DNA of 64,000 nucleotides, taken from positions 62,001-126,000 of the forward strand of contig UCMW01000013.1 of assembly GCA_900473745.1 (NCBI GenBank). The letters are read 5' to 3'. The notes under the pieces were generated by a model. That model ran no database searches and was not told the origin of the DNA. It saw only the letters and a list, made by a program, of their open reading frames with translations. Source of the stretch: Hyphomicrobiales bacterium. GTDB lineage: Bacteria > Pseudomonadota > Alphaproteobacteria > Rhizobiales > Rhizobiaceae. Positions 51,611 through 61,471 of this stretch are shown here, piece after piece; positions within the stretch are counted from its first letter, which is position 1; every line of letters starts with the position of its first letter. Both the position numbers and the translations under genes were made by a program.

Positions 51611-53401
51611 TCAGTCCTTCTTCGGCTGCGGCACCACGCGCAGCGACAGATCGCGCAGCTGGGCTGGCGTTGCCGGCGACGGGGCGTTCATCAGAAGGTC
51701 CTGGGCCTGCTGGTTCATCGGGAAGATCGAGATCTCGCGCAGGTTCTTCGCGCCGACGAGCAGCATGACCACGCGGTCGATGCCGAAGGCGCAGCCGCCA
51801 TGCGGAGGAGCGCCGTACTGGAAGGCACGGTACATGCCGCCGAAGCGTTCCTCTACGTCATGCTTCGACAGGCCAACCTTTTCGAAGGCCTTGACCATCA
51901 GTTCAGGCGACTGGTTACGGATCGAGCCCGAGGCGATTTCGAAGCCGTTGCAGACCGCGTCATACTGATAGGCCTTGAGCGACAGCGGATCCTGGCTTTC
52001 CAGCGCTTCCAGCCCACCCTGCGGCATCGAGAAGGGGTTGTGGGCGAAGTCAATCTTCTTTTCTTCCTCGTTGTATTCGTAGAACGGGAAGTCGACGATC
52101 CAGCACATTTCGAAACGGTCGCGGTCGACGAGGTTCAGTTCCTCGCCGGCGCGCGTGCGGGCTTCACCGGCAAACTTGTAGAACTTGGCCGGATCGCCGG
52201 CGACGAAGAAGGCAGCGTCGCCCGGCTCGAGGCCGAGCTGCTGGCGGATCGCTTCGGTGCGCTCTTCGCCGATGTTCTTGGCGAGCGGGCCGGAGCCGGC
52301 GATCTTGCCGTCTTCTTCCTTCCAGAAGATGTAGCCGAGGCCCGGCTGGCCGGTCGATTGTGCCCAGGCGTTCATGCGATCGCAGAATGCGCGCGAACCG
52401 CCGGTCTTGGCGGGGATCGCCCAGATCTCGACCTTCGGGTTGGAGGCGATCATGCCGGCGAAAACCTTGAAGCCGGAATCGCGGAAGTGGTCGGTGACGC
52501 CTTCCATGACGATCGGGTTGCGCAGGTCCGGCTTGTCGGAGCCATATTTGCGGATCGCGACGTCGTAAGGGATGCGCGGCCATTCCTTGGTGACCGGCTT
52601 GCCTTCGGCGAATTGCTCGAAGACTTCAGTCATCATCGGCTCCATCGTCGCCCAGACGTCTTCCTGAGTGACAAAGCTCATCTCGACGTCGAGCTGGTAG
52701 AATTCGCCCGGCAGACGGTCGGCGCGCGGGTCTTCGTCGCGGAAGCAGGGCGCGATCTGGAAATACCGGTCGAAGCCGGCGACCATCAGGAGCTGCTTGT
52801 ACTGCTGCGGCGCCTGGGGCAGCGCGAAGAACTTGCCTTCGTGGATGCGGCTCGGCACCAGGAAGTCGCGTGCACCTTCCGGCGACGAGGCCGTCAGGAT
52901 CGGGGTCGAATATTCGGCAAAGCCTGCAGCGGCCATGCCTGTGCGCATCGACGAGATGATCTGGGTGCGCTTGACGATGTTCTTGTGCAGCGTTTCGCGG
53001 CGCAGGTCGATGAAGCGATACTTCAGGCGCACGTCTTCCGGATAGTCGGGCTCGCCGAAGACCGGCAGCGGCAATTCCTTGGCAGCCGAGAGAACCTCGA
53101 TTTCCTGGGCGTAAAGCTCGATCTCGCCGGTTGCCATGGCCTTGTTGGTGGTCTCTTCCGAACGGGCTTTTACGAGGCCGTCGATGCGGATGACCCATTC
53201 GCCGCGCACGGTTTCGGCGAGCTTGAAGGCTGGGCTATCCGGATCGGCCACGACCTGGGTGATGCCGTAATGGTCGCGCAGGTCGATAAAGAGCACGCCG
53301 CCATGGTCGCGAACGCGATGGACCCAGCCGGAGAGGCGGACGGTCTGACCGACGTCGGACTTGCGAAGAGCGGCACAGGTGTGGCTGCGGTAACGATGCA
53401 T
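51611..53401 (-). CDS. aspS: Aspartyl-tRNA synthetase
   Basis: This 596-residue class II synthetase has an anticodon-binding OB fold ([20 protein letters not shown]), motif 2 ([20 protein letters not shown]), a GAD-type insertion domain and motif 3 ([20 protein letters not shown]). ATG 53401 is chosen because an upstream in-frame start adds an atypical leader. Bacterial-type length; whether it is discriminating cannot be read from sequence. Confidence 0.97.
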   Translation of the reverse strand: MHRYRSHTCAALRKSDVGQTVRLSGWVHRVRDHGGVLFIDLRDHYGITQVVADPDSPAFKLAETVRGEWVIRIDGLVKARSEETTNKAMATGEIELYAQEIEVLSAAKELPLPVFGEPDYPEDVRLKYRFIDLRRETLHKNIVKRTQIISSMRTGMAAAGFAEYSTPILTASSPEGARDFLVPSRIHEGKFFALPQAPQQYKQLLMVAGFDRYFQIAPCFRDEDPRADRLPGEFYQLDVEMSFVTQEDVWATMEPMMTEVFEQFAEGKPVTKEWPRIPYDVAIRKYGSDKPDLRNPIVMEGVTDHFRDSGFKVFAGMIASNPKVEIWAIPAKTGGSRAFCDRMNAWAQSTGQPGLGYIFWKEEDGKIAGSGPLAKNIGEERTEAIRQQLGLEPGDAAFFVAGDPAKFYKFAGEARTRAGEELNLVDRDRFEMCWIVDFPFYEYNEEEKKIDFAHNPFSMPQGGLEALESQDPLSLKAYQYDAVCNGFEIASGSIRNQSPELMVKAFEKVGLSKHDVEERFGGMYRAFQYGAPPHGGCAFGIDRVVMLLVGAKNLREISIFPMNQQAQDLLMNAPSPATPAQLRDLSLRVVPQPKKD

Positions 53402-53571
53402 GATGTCGTGCTTTCCTGGACTGATAGACGGCTGGCGGGCACGGATTTCGGCACACGGCCAGCCGATAGAAAATCGGGCGGAAAAGCGCATGGTGCGCCT
53501 GATTTGTCAAGGCTGGACGCGTCACAGTACCAAGCCTTGACCCTTTTCAAGCCGAACTGCTTACGGGCTCA

Positions 53572-54372
53572 TCATATCGTCAGCACCAGCGGACAATGGT
53601 CTGAGACCTCCGGATATCTGACGACAGAGAAGTCCTGAACCGTGACGTCTCCGTTCACCAGCATGTAATCGGCGAAACGGCCGGGTTTGGCATGGTGGGT
53701 TGTGCGGGTGCCCTCGAACCCTCTACCAGTCACGAGATCGACCAGCCCGACTGCGCCGAGCACCGAGAAGGTTTCACTGCCCGGCTCGACATTAAAATCG
53801 CCACACACGATCACTCCATCCCCGGGCTCGACCACGCGCTCGACGAGCTCCGCCAATCGTTCCGCTTGCCGTCTTCGCTCGGGCGTATCGCTCTTTCCGT
53901 TGAGATCGCGAAGCCCATGCATGTGGGCGATGCAGAGGTAGCGGTCCCGCTCGAAGTCGTAGAGCCTGACGACATGAGCGTTTCTGGATCGTGGATGGTC
54001 TCCGAAGCCGCGCGGCGAGAACGTCTTGTGCACGAAGCCTTGGGCCTGCGAGACGATCGGGAGGGATTTGTGGACAAAGGTCGCCAGTCCCCATTGAGAG
54101 GGTAAGGGGTGCTCTTCCAGCCAGAGCGTTCCTTGAGCCGCCGGACAGAACATTGCCACATGATCGGGAAGGGCTCCAGCGACGTCGCGAAAGAAGTTCG
54201 CCCGCTGTGGCAAGACGTGGTCTCCATCGCGGTAAACCAGCCAGTCGGCAGTAACAGACGGACTGTGCGTGACCTCCTGCAGGCACAGCACATCCGGAGC
54301 GTCAGTCTCGAGGTAGGAGGTCAGCTCCCGGTGGAGTTTTCCGCCCCAGCCGTTGAGGCACATGATTTCCAT
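53572..54372 (-). CDS. Endonuclease/exonuclease/phosphatase (EEP) family protein
   Basis: This is a 266-residue protein with the EEP motifs: MCLNGWGGKL, VLCLQEVTHS (metal-binding Glu), IAHMHGLRDLNGK, VIVCGDFNVEPGSE (Asp, Asn) and SDHCPLVLTI (Asp-His). It hydrolyses phosphodiester bonds; the substrate may be DNA, RNA or a lipid head group. No signal peptide, so cytoplasmic. Confidence 0.88.
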   Translation of the reverse strand: MEIMCLNGWGGKLHRELTSYLETDAPDVLCLQEVTHSPSVTADWLVYRDGDHVLPQRANFFRDVAGALPDHVAMFCPAAQGTLWLEEHPLPSQWGLATFVHKSLPIVSQAQGFVHKTFSPRGFGDHPRSRNAHVVRLYDFERDRYLCIAHMHGLRDLNGKSDTPERRRQAERLAELVERVVEPGDGVIVCGDFNVEPGSETFSVLGAVGLVDLVTGRGFEGTRTTHHAKPGRFADYMLVNGDVTVQDFSVVRYPEVSDHCPLVLTI

Positions 54373-54445
54373 CCCGTTCCCCTTCCTGCTCGACGCTGCT
54401 ATTCATGCGCCGAACTATCTTCCTGGTAACCTCGCGGTGCAGATG

Positions 54446-55054
54446 TCACTCCGGCAAAAGCACACTCGCCAGATCCAGCGGCGCCACAAACGGCTCGCAG
54501 CCGGTGCCGCCGTCGCCCTCCGGTGGCAGCTTGCCGTCGATCATCAGATGCGCATGGCCGTGGATCTGCGACCACACCAGCTGCTCGACGGCCGCCCTGC
54601 CCTCCGGGGTATCCAGCTTCATCCGCTTTGCCACCGGCCACGAGATCTCCTCGAGCACGGCATGGGCGGCGTTGGCGGGCGGGCCGATGGCCGGGTCGTC
54701 CCAGTCGAGGCGGTTGGCGGTGAACATCAGGCGGAAGAGATGTGGCCGGGACCTGGCAAAGTTCAGATAGCCGCGGGAGGCCGCCCGTAGCTGCTCTGCC
54801 GGATCATCAGGTGCCACCGCCATAGCCTCTCGCATCGAGGCGGCAAATAGCCGGAAGCCTTCGACGGCAAAGGCGGTCATCAGGTGACGCAGGGTGGGGA
54901 AATGATGTTCGGGGGCCGCATGGGACACGCCGACACGGGCGGCGAGCTTGCGGAGCGTCAGCCCCTCCAGGCCCTGCTCTTCAAGCATGTCGAGCCCGGT
55001 GCCGATCAGCGCCTGGCGCAGGTCGCCATGGTGATAGGATTTCTGTCTTGCCAT
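54446..55054 (-). CDS. TetR-family transcriptional regulator
   Basis: This is a 202-residue protein with an N-terminal HTH (HHGDLRQALIGTGLDMLEEQ, GLTLRKLAARVGVSHAAPEH, HFPTLRHLMTAF) and a C-terminal TetR/WHG-like domain (RAASRGYLNFARSRPHLFRL). ATG 55054 is the proper start; a much longer open frame upstream is antisense noise. It is divergent from the ABA4-like gene, with two candidate operators between them. Confidence 0.92.
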   Translation of the reverse strand: MARQKSYHHGDLRQALIGTGLDMLEEQGLEGLTLRKLAARVGVSHAAPEHHFPTLRHLMTAFAVEGFRLFAASMREAMAVAPDDPAEQLRAASRGYLNFARSRPHLFRLMFTANRLDWDDPAIGPPANAAHAVLEEISWPVAKRMKLDTPEGRAAVEQLVWSQIHGHAHLMIDGKLPPEGDGGTGCEPFVAPLDLASVLLPE

Positions 55055-55095
55055 CCCTCTAGTTACCTCCGCATTGCGCCTGCTGTCAAAAACCA

Positions 55096-55147
55096 ATCTT
55101 GACATTGCCAAGTTTTGGGCCATCCTCATCTTGTCACCGTCAAGATG
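55096..55147. promoter_or_regulatory. Two inverted-repeat operators between TetR and ABA4-like genes
   Basis: CATCTTG (55127-55133) and CAAGATG (55141-55147) form perfect 7-bp arms with a 7-base spacer. A second copy, ATCTTG (55096-55101) and CAAGTT (55109-55114), has the same spacer; the centres are 32 bases apart. TTGACA at 55099 may be a -35 element, so binding would block the rightward promoter. Confidence 0.6.
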
Positions 55148-55156
55148 GAGGCTTCC

Positions 55157-55588
55157 ATGAATGCCGACACCGTGTTTTCGATCACCAGCAGCACCGCCAT
55201 GGCCGGCTGGTTGCTGCTCATTCTCGCGCCGCGCTGGGCAGCGCTGATCGCCTTCATCCGCCTCGGCCTGATCGGCGCGCTGTCGCTGACGTATGCCGTC
55301 CTGATCCTCGTCTATTTCTTCCGCGTCGATGGCGGCGGCTTCGGGTCGATCGCGGAAGTACGGGCGCTCTTCATGAGCGATCCGGTGCTCGTCGCCGGCT
55401 GGGTGCATTACCTCGCCTTCGATCTCTTCATCGGCACGTGGATCGCCGTCGAGGCCGACAAGCGCGGGTACAACCGGCTGCTGCAGGCGCCGATGCTGGT
55501 CGCGACCTTCATGTTCGGCCCGCTTGGCCTCCTGCTCTTCTACCTCACCCGCGCGACTGAAACCGCGCTCAGCCCCCGAAAGGCCTGA
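55157..55588 (+). CDS. ABA4-like (DUF4281) membrane protein
   Basis: This 143-residue protein has four helices and the family features VFSITSSTAMAGWLLLILAP, GWVHYLAFDLFIGTWIAVEA and FMFGPLGLLLFYLTRA. Plant ABA4 acts in carotenoid (neoxanthin) synthesis; the bacterial role is unknown. GGAGG lies five bases before ATG 55157. It is probably controlled by the divergent TetR gene. Confidence 0.8.
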   Translation: MNADTVFSITSSTAMAGWLLLILAPRWAALIAFIRLGLIGALSLTYAVLILVYFFRVDGGGFGSIAEVRALFMSDPVLVAGWVHYLAFDLFIGTWIAVEADKRGYNRLLQAPMLVATFMFGPLGLLLFYLTRATETALSPRKA

Positions 55589-55591
55589 CCG

Positions 55592-56437
55592 ATGACCATG
55601 CTCTTCAATGACAGTCTGGCGCTTGCTCCGTCGCCAGACTTCACCACGGCCGAGCGCAGGACCCGCAGCCTGCTGATCGTCGGTATCGGATTTCAGATCG
55701 CCCTCGCCGTCCCGAGCCTGATCGCGCTCGGCATCGACGACCGCCTGATCAACGACATCAGCGTCTGGATCAAGCCGTTGAAGTTCCAGGCTTCGCTGGC
55801 GTTGATGCTTGCGACACTGCTTCTTCTCTTGCCGCTCATCGAAGCCCGCGCCCGCGCCGGACGCGGTGTCTGGTTCACGTCCCTTGTCGCCGTGGTGACC
55901 GCTGGTGGCGAGATCCTCTACATCACGCTGCAGGCCGCCCGCGGACGGGCGTCGCACTTCAACCTCGGAACCGAATTTGAAACGATTGCCTATCGACTCA
56001 TGGGTCTCGGCGCGACCCTGCTTGTCCTTTCGGGCCTCGTGCTCGGGCTCTACATCCTGCTGCGACCACGCCCCGATGCACCGACGGGCTTGCGCCTCGG
56101 CGCCGGTTGGGGGCTCGTTCTCGGCAGCATCGCAACGCTGCTCACCGCCTTTCCACTGGCCAGCGGCGCGATCGACGGTCCCGGCCACTGGGTTGGTGGC
56201 ATCAAGACGGATATGGGCGGTCTGCCGCTGTTCGGCTGGTCGCGAACCGGCGGCGATCTTCGCGTGCCACATTTCTTTGCCACCCACATCATGCAGGCGC
56301 TCCCGATCCTCGGCTTGACGCTCGACCGCTTCCTGCCGCGCCTCGCCCGATCCGGCATTCTGGTCGGCGCGATCCTGTCGCTGGCCGTGGTGGCAGCAAC
56401 CTTCCTGCAGGCAGTGCAAGGCCGGCCCTTCCTTTGA
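55592..56437 (+). CDS. Polytopic membrane protein
   Basis: This 281-residue protein has about seven helices, for example LLIVGIGFQIALAVPSLIAL and LGATLLVLSGLVLGLYILLR, and a conserved-looking loop DGPGHWVGGIKTDMGGLPLF with DLRVPHFFATHIMQALPILG, in which His residues could bind a ligand. It is three bases after the ABA4-like gene, so both are likely one TetR-controlled unit. Family unassigned. Confidence 0.75.
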   Translation: MTMLFNDSLALAPSPDFTTAERRTRSLLIVGIGFQIALAVPSLIALGIDDRLINDISVWIKPLKFQASLALMLATLLLLLPLIEARARAGRGVWFTSLVAVVTAGGEILYITLQAARGRASHFNLGTEFETIAYRLMGLGATLLVLSGLVLGLYILLRPRPDAPTGLRLGAGWGLVLGSIATLLTAFPLASGAIDGPGHWVGGIKTDMGGLPLFGWSRTGGDLRVPHFFATHIMQALPILGLTLDRFLPRLARSGILVGAILSLAVVAATFLQAVQGRPFL

Positions 56438-56572
56438 AGACAAATTCGGGGCGAGTGGCGGCAGGCGTCGAATTTGCCCTGTCGCCGTCCGCCAAACAGG
56501 TCTAGGAATGCGGACCTGCCACGGCACCGACTCAGATAATCACACGCCCTCGCCGCGGCCTGCAGGCCCTTC

Positions 56573-57811
56573 ATGCATGATATCCGCCCCCTCATCCCGC
56601 TTCTCGTCACCGCCGGCATCCTGATCGGCGGCAACGGATTGCAGGGGACCTTCATTGCACTGCGCGGCATCGAGGAGGGCTTCAGCACCTCCGTGATCGG
56701 GATGGTGGGCGCCGGCTATTTCATCGGCTTCGTGTTCGGCTGCGTTTACATCACCAAGATCATGCGGGCGATCGGGCATATCCGCGCCTTTTCGGCACTC
56801 GCGGCCATCGCATCCGCCGCCTCGATCATGATGGTGCTGGTGATCGACCCGATCTCCTGGTTCCTGATGCGTCTCATCCAGGGCATCTGCTTTGCCGGCC
56901 TCTTCGCCGTCGTCGAAAGCTGGCTCAACGCCCGCGTCACCAATGCCACCCGGGCGCGCACGCTCTCCGTCTATCGCTTCGTCGATCTCGGTTCGGTGAC
57001 GGCCGCGCAGTACATGATCCCGCTCTTCGGGGTTTCCGGCATCGATCTCTTTGCCATCATCGCCATGGCGCTCTCGCTGTCTCTGGTGCCGATCTCGTTT
57101 GCCGACAAGTCGAGCCCCACGCCGCCCAAGGACGTGAAGTTCGACATCAAGGTGCTGTGGTCCGTCTCGCCGCTCGCCACCGTTGGCTGCATCGTGATCG
57201 GGCTTACCAATTCCAGCTTCCGCTCGCTGGGGCCGATCTATGCCGATGGCATCGGCTTGTCGGTGACCGCGATCGCCACCTTCATGAGCATCGGGATCTT
57301 CGCCGGCATCGTGCTGCAATATCCGCTCGGGCATTATTCCGACAAGCTGGACCGCCGCGTCATCATCCTTGTCTCGACGATCGGGGCCCTGCTCGCCTCG
57401 ATCTTCCTCGCCTTCCTGGCGGGCGAGAGCGAAATCGCCAATTTCATAGGCATCTTTGCCTTCGGGGCCTTCGCCATGCCACTTTATTCGCTGTGCTCGG
57501 CGCATGCGAACGACCATGCCGCCCCCGGCCAGCATGCGCTGATTTCGGCTGGCACCCTGTTCTTCTGGTCGATCGGCGCGGTCGTTGGACCACTCTTCGC
57601 CTCCTTCCTCATGGAGGCTTTTGGGCCGCATGCGCTGTTTGCCTATGTGATCGTCGTGCTGACCTTCTTCGCCGCCTATACGCTCGCCCGCATCCGGGCA
57701 CGCGACGCAGTGCCGACCGAGAAGCGTCGGATGCGTTTCCGCAGTCTGCTGCGCACCTCGGCCTTCTTCAGCAAGCTCGCGACACCGCCGAACGAGAAGG
57801 ACGGCGGTTGA
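56573..57811 (+). CDS. MFS transporter, YcaD-like
   Basis: This 412-residue protein has 12 helices. The features FSTSVIGMVGAGYFIGFVFG, GICFAGLFAVVESWLNARVT and FMSIGIFAGIVLQYPLGHYS with DKLDRRVIIL (loop motif A, D-x-x-x-R-R) are typical of the YcaD-type MFS group. The substrate is unknown. The basic C terminus is cytoplasmic. Confidence 0.92.
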   Translation: MHDIRPLIPLLVTAGILIGGNGLQGTFIALRGIEEGFSTSVIGMVGAGYFIGFVFGCVYITKIMRAIGHIRAFSALAAIASAASIMMVLVIDPISWFLMRLIQGICFAGLFAVVESWLNARVTNATRARTLSVYRFVDLGSVTAAQYMIPLFGVSGIDLFAIIAMALSLSLVPISFADKSSPTPPKDVKFDIKVLWSVSPLATVGCIVIGLTNSSFRSLGPIYADGIGLSVTAIATFMSIGIFAGIVLQYPLGHYSDKLDRRVIILVSTIGALLASIFLAFLAGESEIANFIGIFAFGAFAMPLYSLCSAHANDHAAPGQHALISAGTLFFWSIGAVVGPLFASFLMEAFGPHALFAYVIVVLTFFAAYTLARIRARDAVPTEKRRMRFRSLLRTSAFFSKLATPPNEKDGG

Positions 57812-57908
57812 TCCGCCCGGTCTTGGCTGCGACAGCATGGCCAATCGCAACTATTGCTGATCTGAAGCCTCAACTTTAAGAAGGATGTGACCAGCGAGAG
57901 TTTCGACC

Positions 57909-59318
57909 GTGACCTTTGTTTCCAGACGCACCCTGCTCAAATCTGCCGCCGTGCTGGGCGCTTATGCCACCGGCCTTGCGGTGATGCCGCGTCTCAGCCA
58001 GGCGCTCACTGCCACTGACCCCATCGAGATCGAGGCTCTGACCGGCGATGTGCCTCTCGACGGCAAGCAGGCGACGCGTGGAGTGATGCGCTATGCGCTT
58101 GCCGGGCAGCCATCCACCGATCCCTCGCCCCCGATCCTGCGTGCCAAACGCGGGGAACCGTTCAAGGCACAGCTGATCAACCGGCTGAACGAGCCGACTA
58201 CCATCCACTGGCACGGCATCCGCCTGCCGAACGATCAGGACGGCGTGCCCTTCGTCACCCAGCCTTACGTTTATACCGGCGACCGGTTCGACTACGCCTT
58301 CTCGCCGCCGGATGCAGGGACCTTCTGGTATCACCCGCATTGCAACACGCTCACGCAGATGGGCCGTGGGCTGGCCGGCGTGCTGGTGGTCGAGGATGAG
58401 AGGGACCCCATATTCGACGGCGAGGTGGTGCTGAACCTCAGGGATTTCCGCCTCGGTGGCGACAGCCAGTTCATCGAGCAGTTCAAGCCGCGCGATGCGG
58501 CGAAGACCGGCACTTTTGGCACGCTGCGCACTGCCAACTGGCAACCTGAGCCGCGCTATGATGTACCGGCCGGCGGCCTCGTCCGTGTCCGTATCCTCGC
58601 GGCCGATGTAACCCGCATCTACAATCTCAAGCTCGCAGGCGCCGAGGCGCAGATCATCGCGATCGACGGGCATCCGGTGCCGGAGCGCAGGACGCTGGAT
58701 ATGGCTGTCGTATCCCCGGGGCAGCGACTGGATCTTGCCGTCCGGGTCGCCGACAGCGAAGGTGCGGAGATGGTGCTGGAGGACATCAGGCCCTCAACGC
58801 CGAAGATCGTCGTCCGGCTCCGCGCCGTTGGCAACTCGCTCAATCGCAATCTCGGCGATCTCGGGCCGCTTGCGGAAAATGCGGGCGTCGATGCCGATCT
58901 TTCCAACGCGACGGAGATCCCGCTGCTGCTGAGCGCCACGGCCGAGAGCGCTGCCCGCGATTCGATCTGCGGCTCGCTCGGCTATTCCTTCTGGGCGATC
59001 AACAAGGTGCCCTATCCGGGCGACTCACCCGATCCGACCGCTCCGATCGTCGAGCTGAAGTTGGGCCAAACCTATCTGCTCAACGTCGAGAACGTGACGC
59101 CGCATGCCCATCCGATCCATCTGCATGGCATGAATTTCAAGGCGCTCACGTCGAACAAGCGGCAGGTGCAGCCGCTCGTGTCTGATACCTACCTTGTGCT
59201 GCCGGATGAAAAGGTCCAGCTTGCGCTGGTGGCCGACAATCCGGGTGATTGGGTCTTCCATTGCCACATCATCGAACACCAGAAGACCGGCATGACCGGC
59301 TATTTCCGAGTGACATGA
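57909..59318 (+). CDS. Multicopper oxidase, Tat-exported
   Basis: This 469-residue protein has a Tat signal (SRRTLLKSAAVLGAYATGLA). All four copper motifs are present: HWHGIRLPNDQDGVPF, FWYHPHCNTLTQMGRGLAGV, HAHPIHLHGMNF and HCHIIEHQKTGM (type 1 site with Met ligand). It oxidises metals or phenols while reducing oxygen in the periplasm; no Met-rich CueO insert is seen. Its stop is one base before the next gene. Confidence 0.94.
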   Translation: MTFVSRRTLLKSAAVLGAYATGLAVMPRLSQALTATDPIEIEALTGDVPLDGKQATRGVMRYALAGQPSTDPSPPILRAKRGEPFKAQLINRLNEPTTIHWHGIRLPNDQDGVPFVTQPYVYTGDRFDYAFSPPDAGTFWYHPHCNTLTQMGRGLAGVLVVEDERDPIFDGEVVLNLRDFRLGGDSQFIEQFKPRDAAKTGTFGTLRTANWQPEPRYDVPAGGLVRVRILAADVTRIYNLKLAGAEAQIIAIDGHPVPERRTLDMAVVSPGQRLDLAVRVADSEGAEMVLEDIRPSTPKIVVRLRAVGNSLNRNLGDLGPLAENAGVDADLSNATEIPLLLSATAESAARDSICGSLGYSFWAINKVPYPGDSPDPTAPIVELKLGQTYLLNVENVTPHAHPIHLHGMNFKALTSNKRQVQPLVSDTYLVLPDEKVQLALVADNPGDWVFHCHIIEHQKTGMTGYFRVT

Positions 59319-59319
59319 C

Positions 59320-60207
59320 ATGAGCCTTGCCGAGACGATGCGGATCCACGAACCCTATCCGGGGCTGTATGCCTATTACGACGGACGCATTCTCGGCAAA
59401 CGTCTGCACTCCGACAAGCCGAACTGGCTCGACGACGGCGCTTACAGCCTGGGAGTCGCGAGCTATGCCATCGTCTCGGGGCAGGAGGCGCTGGTCTATG
59501 ACACGCATATCTCCTTCGACCATGCGCGTGCCATTCGCAGCCATCTCTCCAGCCTCGGCGTCACCAGCATCCGGGTCGTGCTCAGCCACTGGCATACAGA
59601 TCATGTCGCCGGCAATGCGGGCTTCATCGACTGCCCGATCCTGTCGAACAAGCTGACGCGCGACACGCTGATCGAGAAGCGCAAGGTGCTGGTCGCCAAG
59701 GACCCGCCGATCAATCCGGTCGTCATGCCGACGGAGACTTTCGAGGGCGAGACGGTGCTTAAGGTCGGCGACATCACGGTAAAGCTGATGCAGTTCGACA
59801 TTCACAGCGCCGACGGCACCGTTCTCCTGCTGCCGCATCTCGGCGTGCTGCTGGCGGGGGATACGCTGGAAGACACCGTCACTTATATCTCCGAGCCCGA
59901 AAAGACGGCGCGACACATCGTGGAACTTGAGCGCCTGGCAGGGCTCGACTTCGTCAGGATCCTTCCCAATCACGGCGACGAGCAGGTCATCGCATCCGGG
60001 GGCTATCCGCCGTCGCTGGTAACTGCGACGCGTGACTATCTCGCACGGCTACTCTCCCGGATCGAGGATCCCGCGCTCGCCGATGAGAGCCTGGAAAGCT
60101 TCATCGCGCCAGAACTTCGCTCCGGATCCCTGACCTATTTCGCCCCATACGAGGCCGTCCACAGCCAGAATATTGCCGTGCTCAAGGGCGCACCTGCAGA
60201 CGAATAG
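59320..60207 (+). CDS. Metallo-beta-lactamase-fold hydrolase
   Basis: This 295-residue protein has the zinc motif HWHTDHVAGN, an Asp in GVLLAGDTLEDTV and a final His in ILPNHGDEQV. An expected His between them is IHSADG. No signal peptide, so cytoplasmic despite coupling with the exported oxidase gene (ATG one base after its stop). Substrate unknown; thiol esters or lactones are possible. Confidence 0.88.
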   Translation: MSLAETMRIHEPYPGLYAYYDGRILGKRLHSDKPNWLDDGAYSLGVASYAIVSGQEALVYDTHISFDHARAIRSHLSSLGVTSIRVVLSHWHTDHVAGNAGFIDCPILSNKLTRDTLIEKRKVLVAKDPPINPVVMPTETFEGETVLKVGDITVKLMQFDIHSADGTVLLLPHLGVLLAGDTLEDTVTYISEPEKTARHIVELERLAGLDFVRILPNHGDEQVIASGGYPPSLVTATRDYLARLLSRIEDPALADESLESFIAPELRSGSLTYFAPYEAVHSQNIAVLKGAPADE

Positions 60208-60322
60208 GGGACTTCTGCTGGCGAACGGGCTTCAGAGACCGGCTTTCCCGGCCGTTCATATTGACAAGCAAGGCGAGAAGGGAAACTAAGGTTGATCCTG
60301 TAGTTTCCATGACCGAGCCGAA

Positions 60323-61468
60323 ATGATCGATACCACTGCCGCGCTCGAAGAGGCCTGCCGCCTCCTCGCCCAATCCGATTTCATCACGATCGACACGGAA
60401 TTTCTCCGCGAAACGACCTTCTGGCCGGAACTCTGCCTCATCCAGATGGCGAGCCCGGAGCATGAATACATCGTCGACCCGATGGCCAAGGGGCTCGACC
60501 TCAAGCCCTTCTTCGAGCTGATGGCCAATTCCGCCGTCGTGAAGGTCTTCCATGCGGCCCGCCAGGACATCGAAATCATCTTCCATCTCGGCGATCTCCT
60601 GCCGCATCCGATCTTCGACACGCAGGTCGCGGCCATGGTCTGCGGCTTCGGCGATTCGGTTTCTTACGACCAGCTCGTGCAGAAGGTGAAGAACGTCCAT
60701 ATCGACAAGACCTCGCGCTTCACCGACTGGAGCCGTCGCCCTCTTTCGGAAAAGCAGCTCGACTATGCGCTCGCCGATGTCACCCATCTGCGCGACGTCT
60801 ATCTGAAGCTGAAGGGCCAGCTGGAAGCCGAAGGCCGGGCGGAATGGCTGACAGAGGAAATGGCCATCCTCGAATCCCGCGAGACCTATGATCTGCCGCC
60901 GGAACAGGCCTGGCAGCGACTGAAGATGCGGCTGCGCAAGCCGACGGAACTTGCCGTCATGCAATATGTCACCGCCTGGCGCGAGCGCGAGGCGCGTGCC
61001 CGCAACGTGCCGCGTTCGCGCGTGTTGAAGGACGATGCGATCTACGAAATTGCCCAGCAGCAGCCGAAGGACGTGGAGGCGCTTGGGCGCCTGCGCACCA
61101 TTCCCAAGGGCTGGGAACGGTCGAGTTCGGGGGCTGCCATCATCGAACAGGTCAACATTGCGCTTGCCCTTCCGAAGTCTGACATGCCGCATCTGCAGCG
61201 CCACGCCCATGCGCCCGAGGGCACGCAGTCGGCCGTCGAGCTTCTGAAGGTTCTGCTGCGCTTGACCTCGGAAAAACACGGCGTTGCCTCCAAGGTGATT
61301 GCCAACAGCGAAGACCTGGAAAAGATCGCGGCCGAAGGCGAGAAGGCCGAAGTGGCCGCCCTTCAGGGCTGGCGCAGGGAGCTGTTCGGCGATCTCGCGC
61401 TGAAGCTGATCTCCGGCGGCGTCGGCCTGCGCTTCGTCGACAAGCGCGTCGAAGCGGTGGAGTTCTGA
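60323..61468 (+). CDS. rnd: Ribonuclease D
   Basis: This 381-residue 3'-5' exonuclease trims tRNA. The DEDD motifs are visible: ITIDTEFLRETTFWPELCLI, VFHAARQDIEIIFHL and LDYALADVTHLRDVY, followed by an HRDC domain (RNVPRSRVLKDDAIYEIAQQ). Full length. It stands alone after the metallo-hydrolase gene, with a 115-base gap. Confidence 0.96.
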   Translation: MIDTTAALEEACRLLAQSDFITIDTEFLRETTFWPELCLIQMASPEHEYIVDPMAKGLDLKPFFELMANSAVVKVFHAARQDIEIIFHLGDLLPHPIFDTQVAAMVCGFGDSVSYDQLVQKVKNVHIDKTSRFTDWSRRPLSEKQLDYALADVTHLRDVYLKLKGQLEAEGRAEWLTEEMAILESRETYDLPPEQAWQRLKMRLRKPTELAVMQYVTAWREREARARNVPRSRVLKDDAIYEIAQQQPKDVEALGRLRTIPKGWERSSSGAAIIEQVNIALALPKSDMPHLQRHAHAPEGTQSAVELLKVLLRLTSEKHGVASKVIANSEDLEKIAAEGEKAEVAALQGWRRELFGDLALKLISGGVGLRFVDKRVEAVEF

Positions 61469-61471
61469 TCC

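Noticed and set aside
51800..53638. 612-codon open frame on the + strand
   Set aside because: Antisense to aspS.
54446..56527. 693-codon open frame on the minus strand
   Set aside because: Only the last 202 codons (TetR) are real; the rest is antisense to two membrane-protein genes and has low-complexity charged composition.
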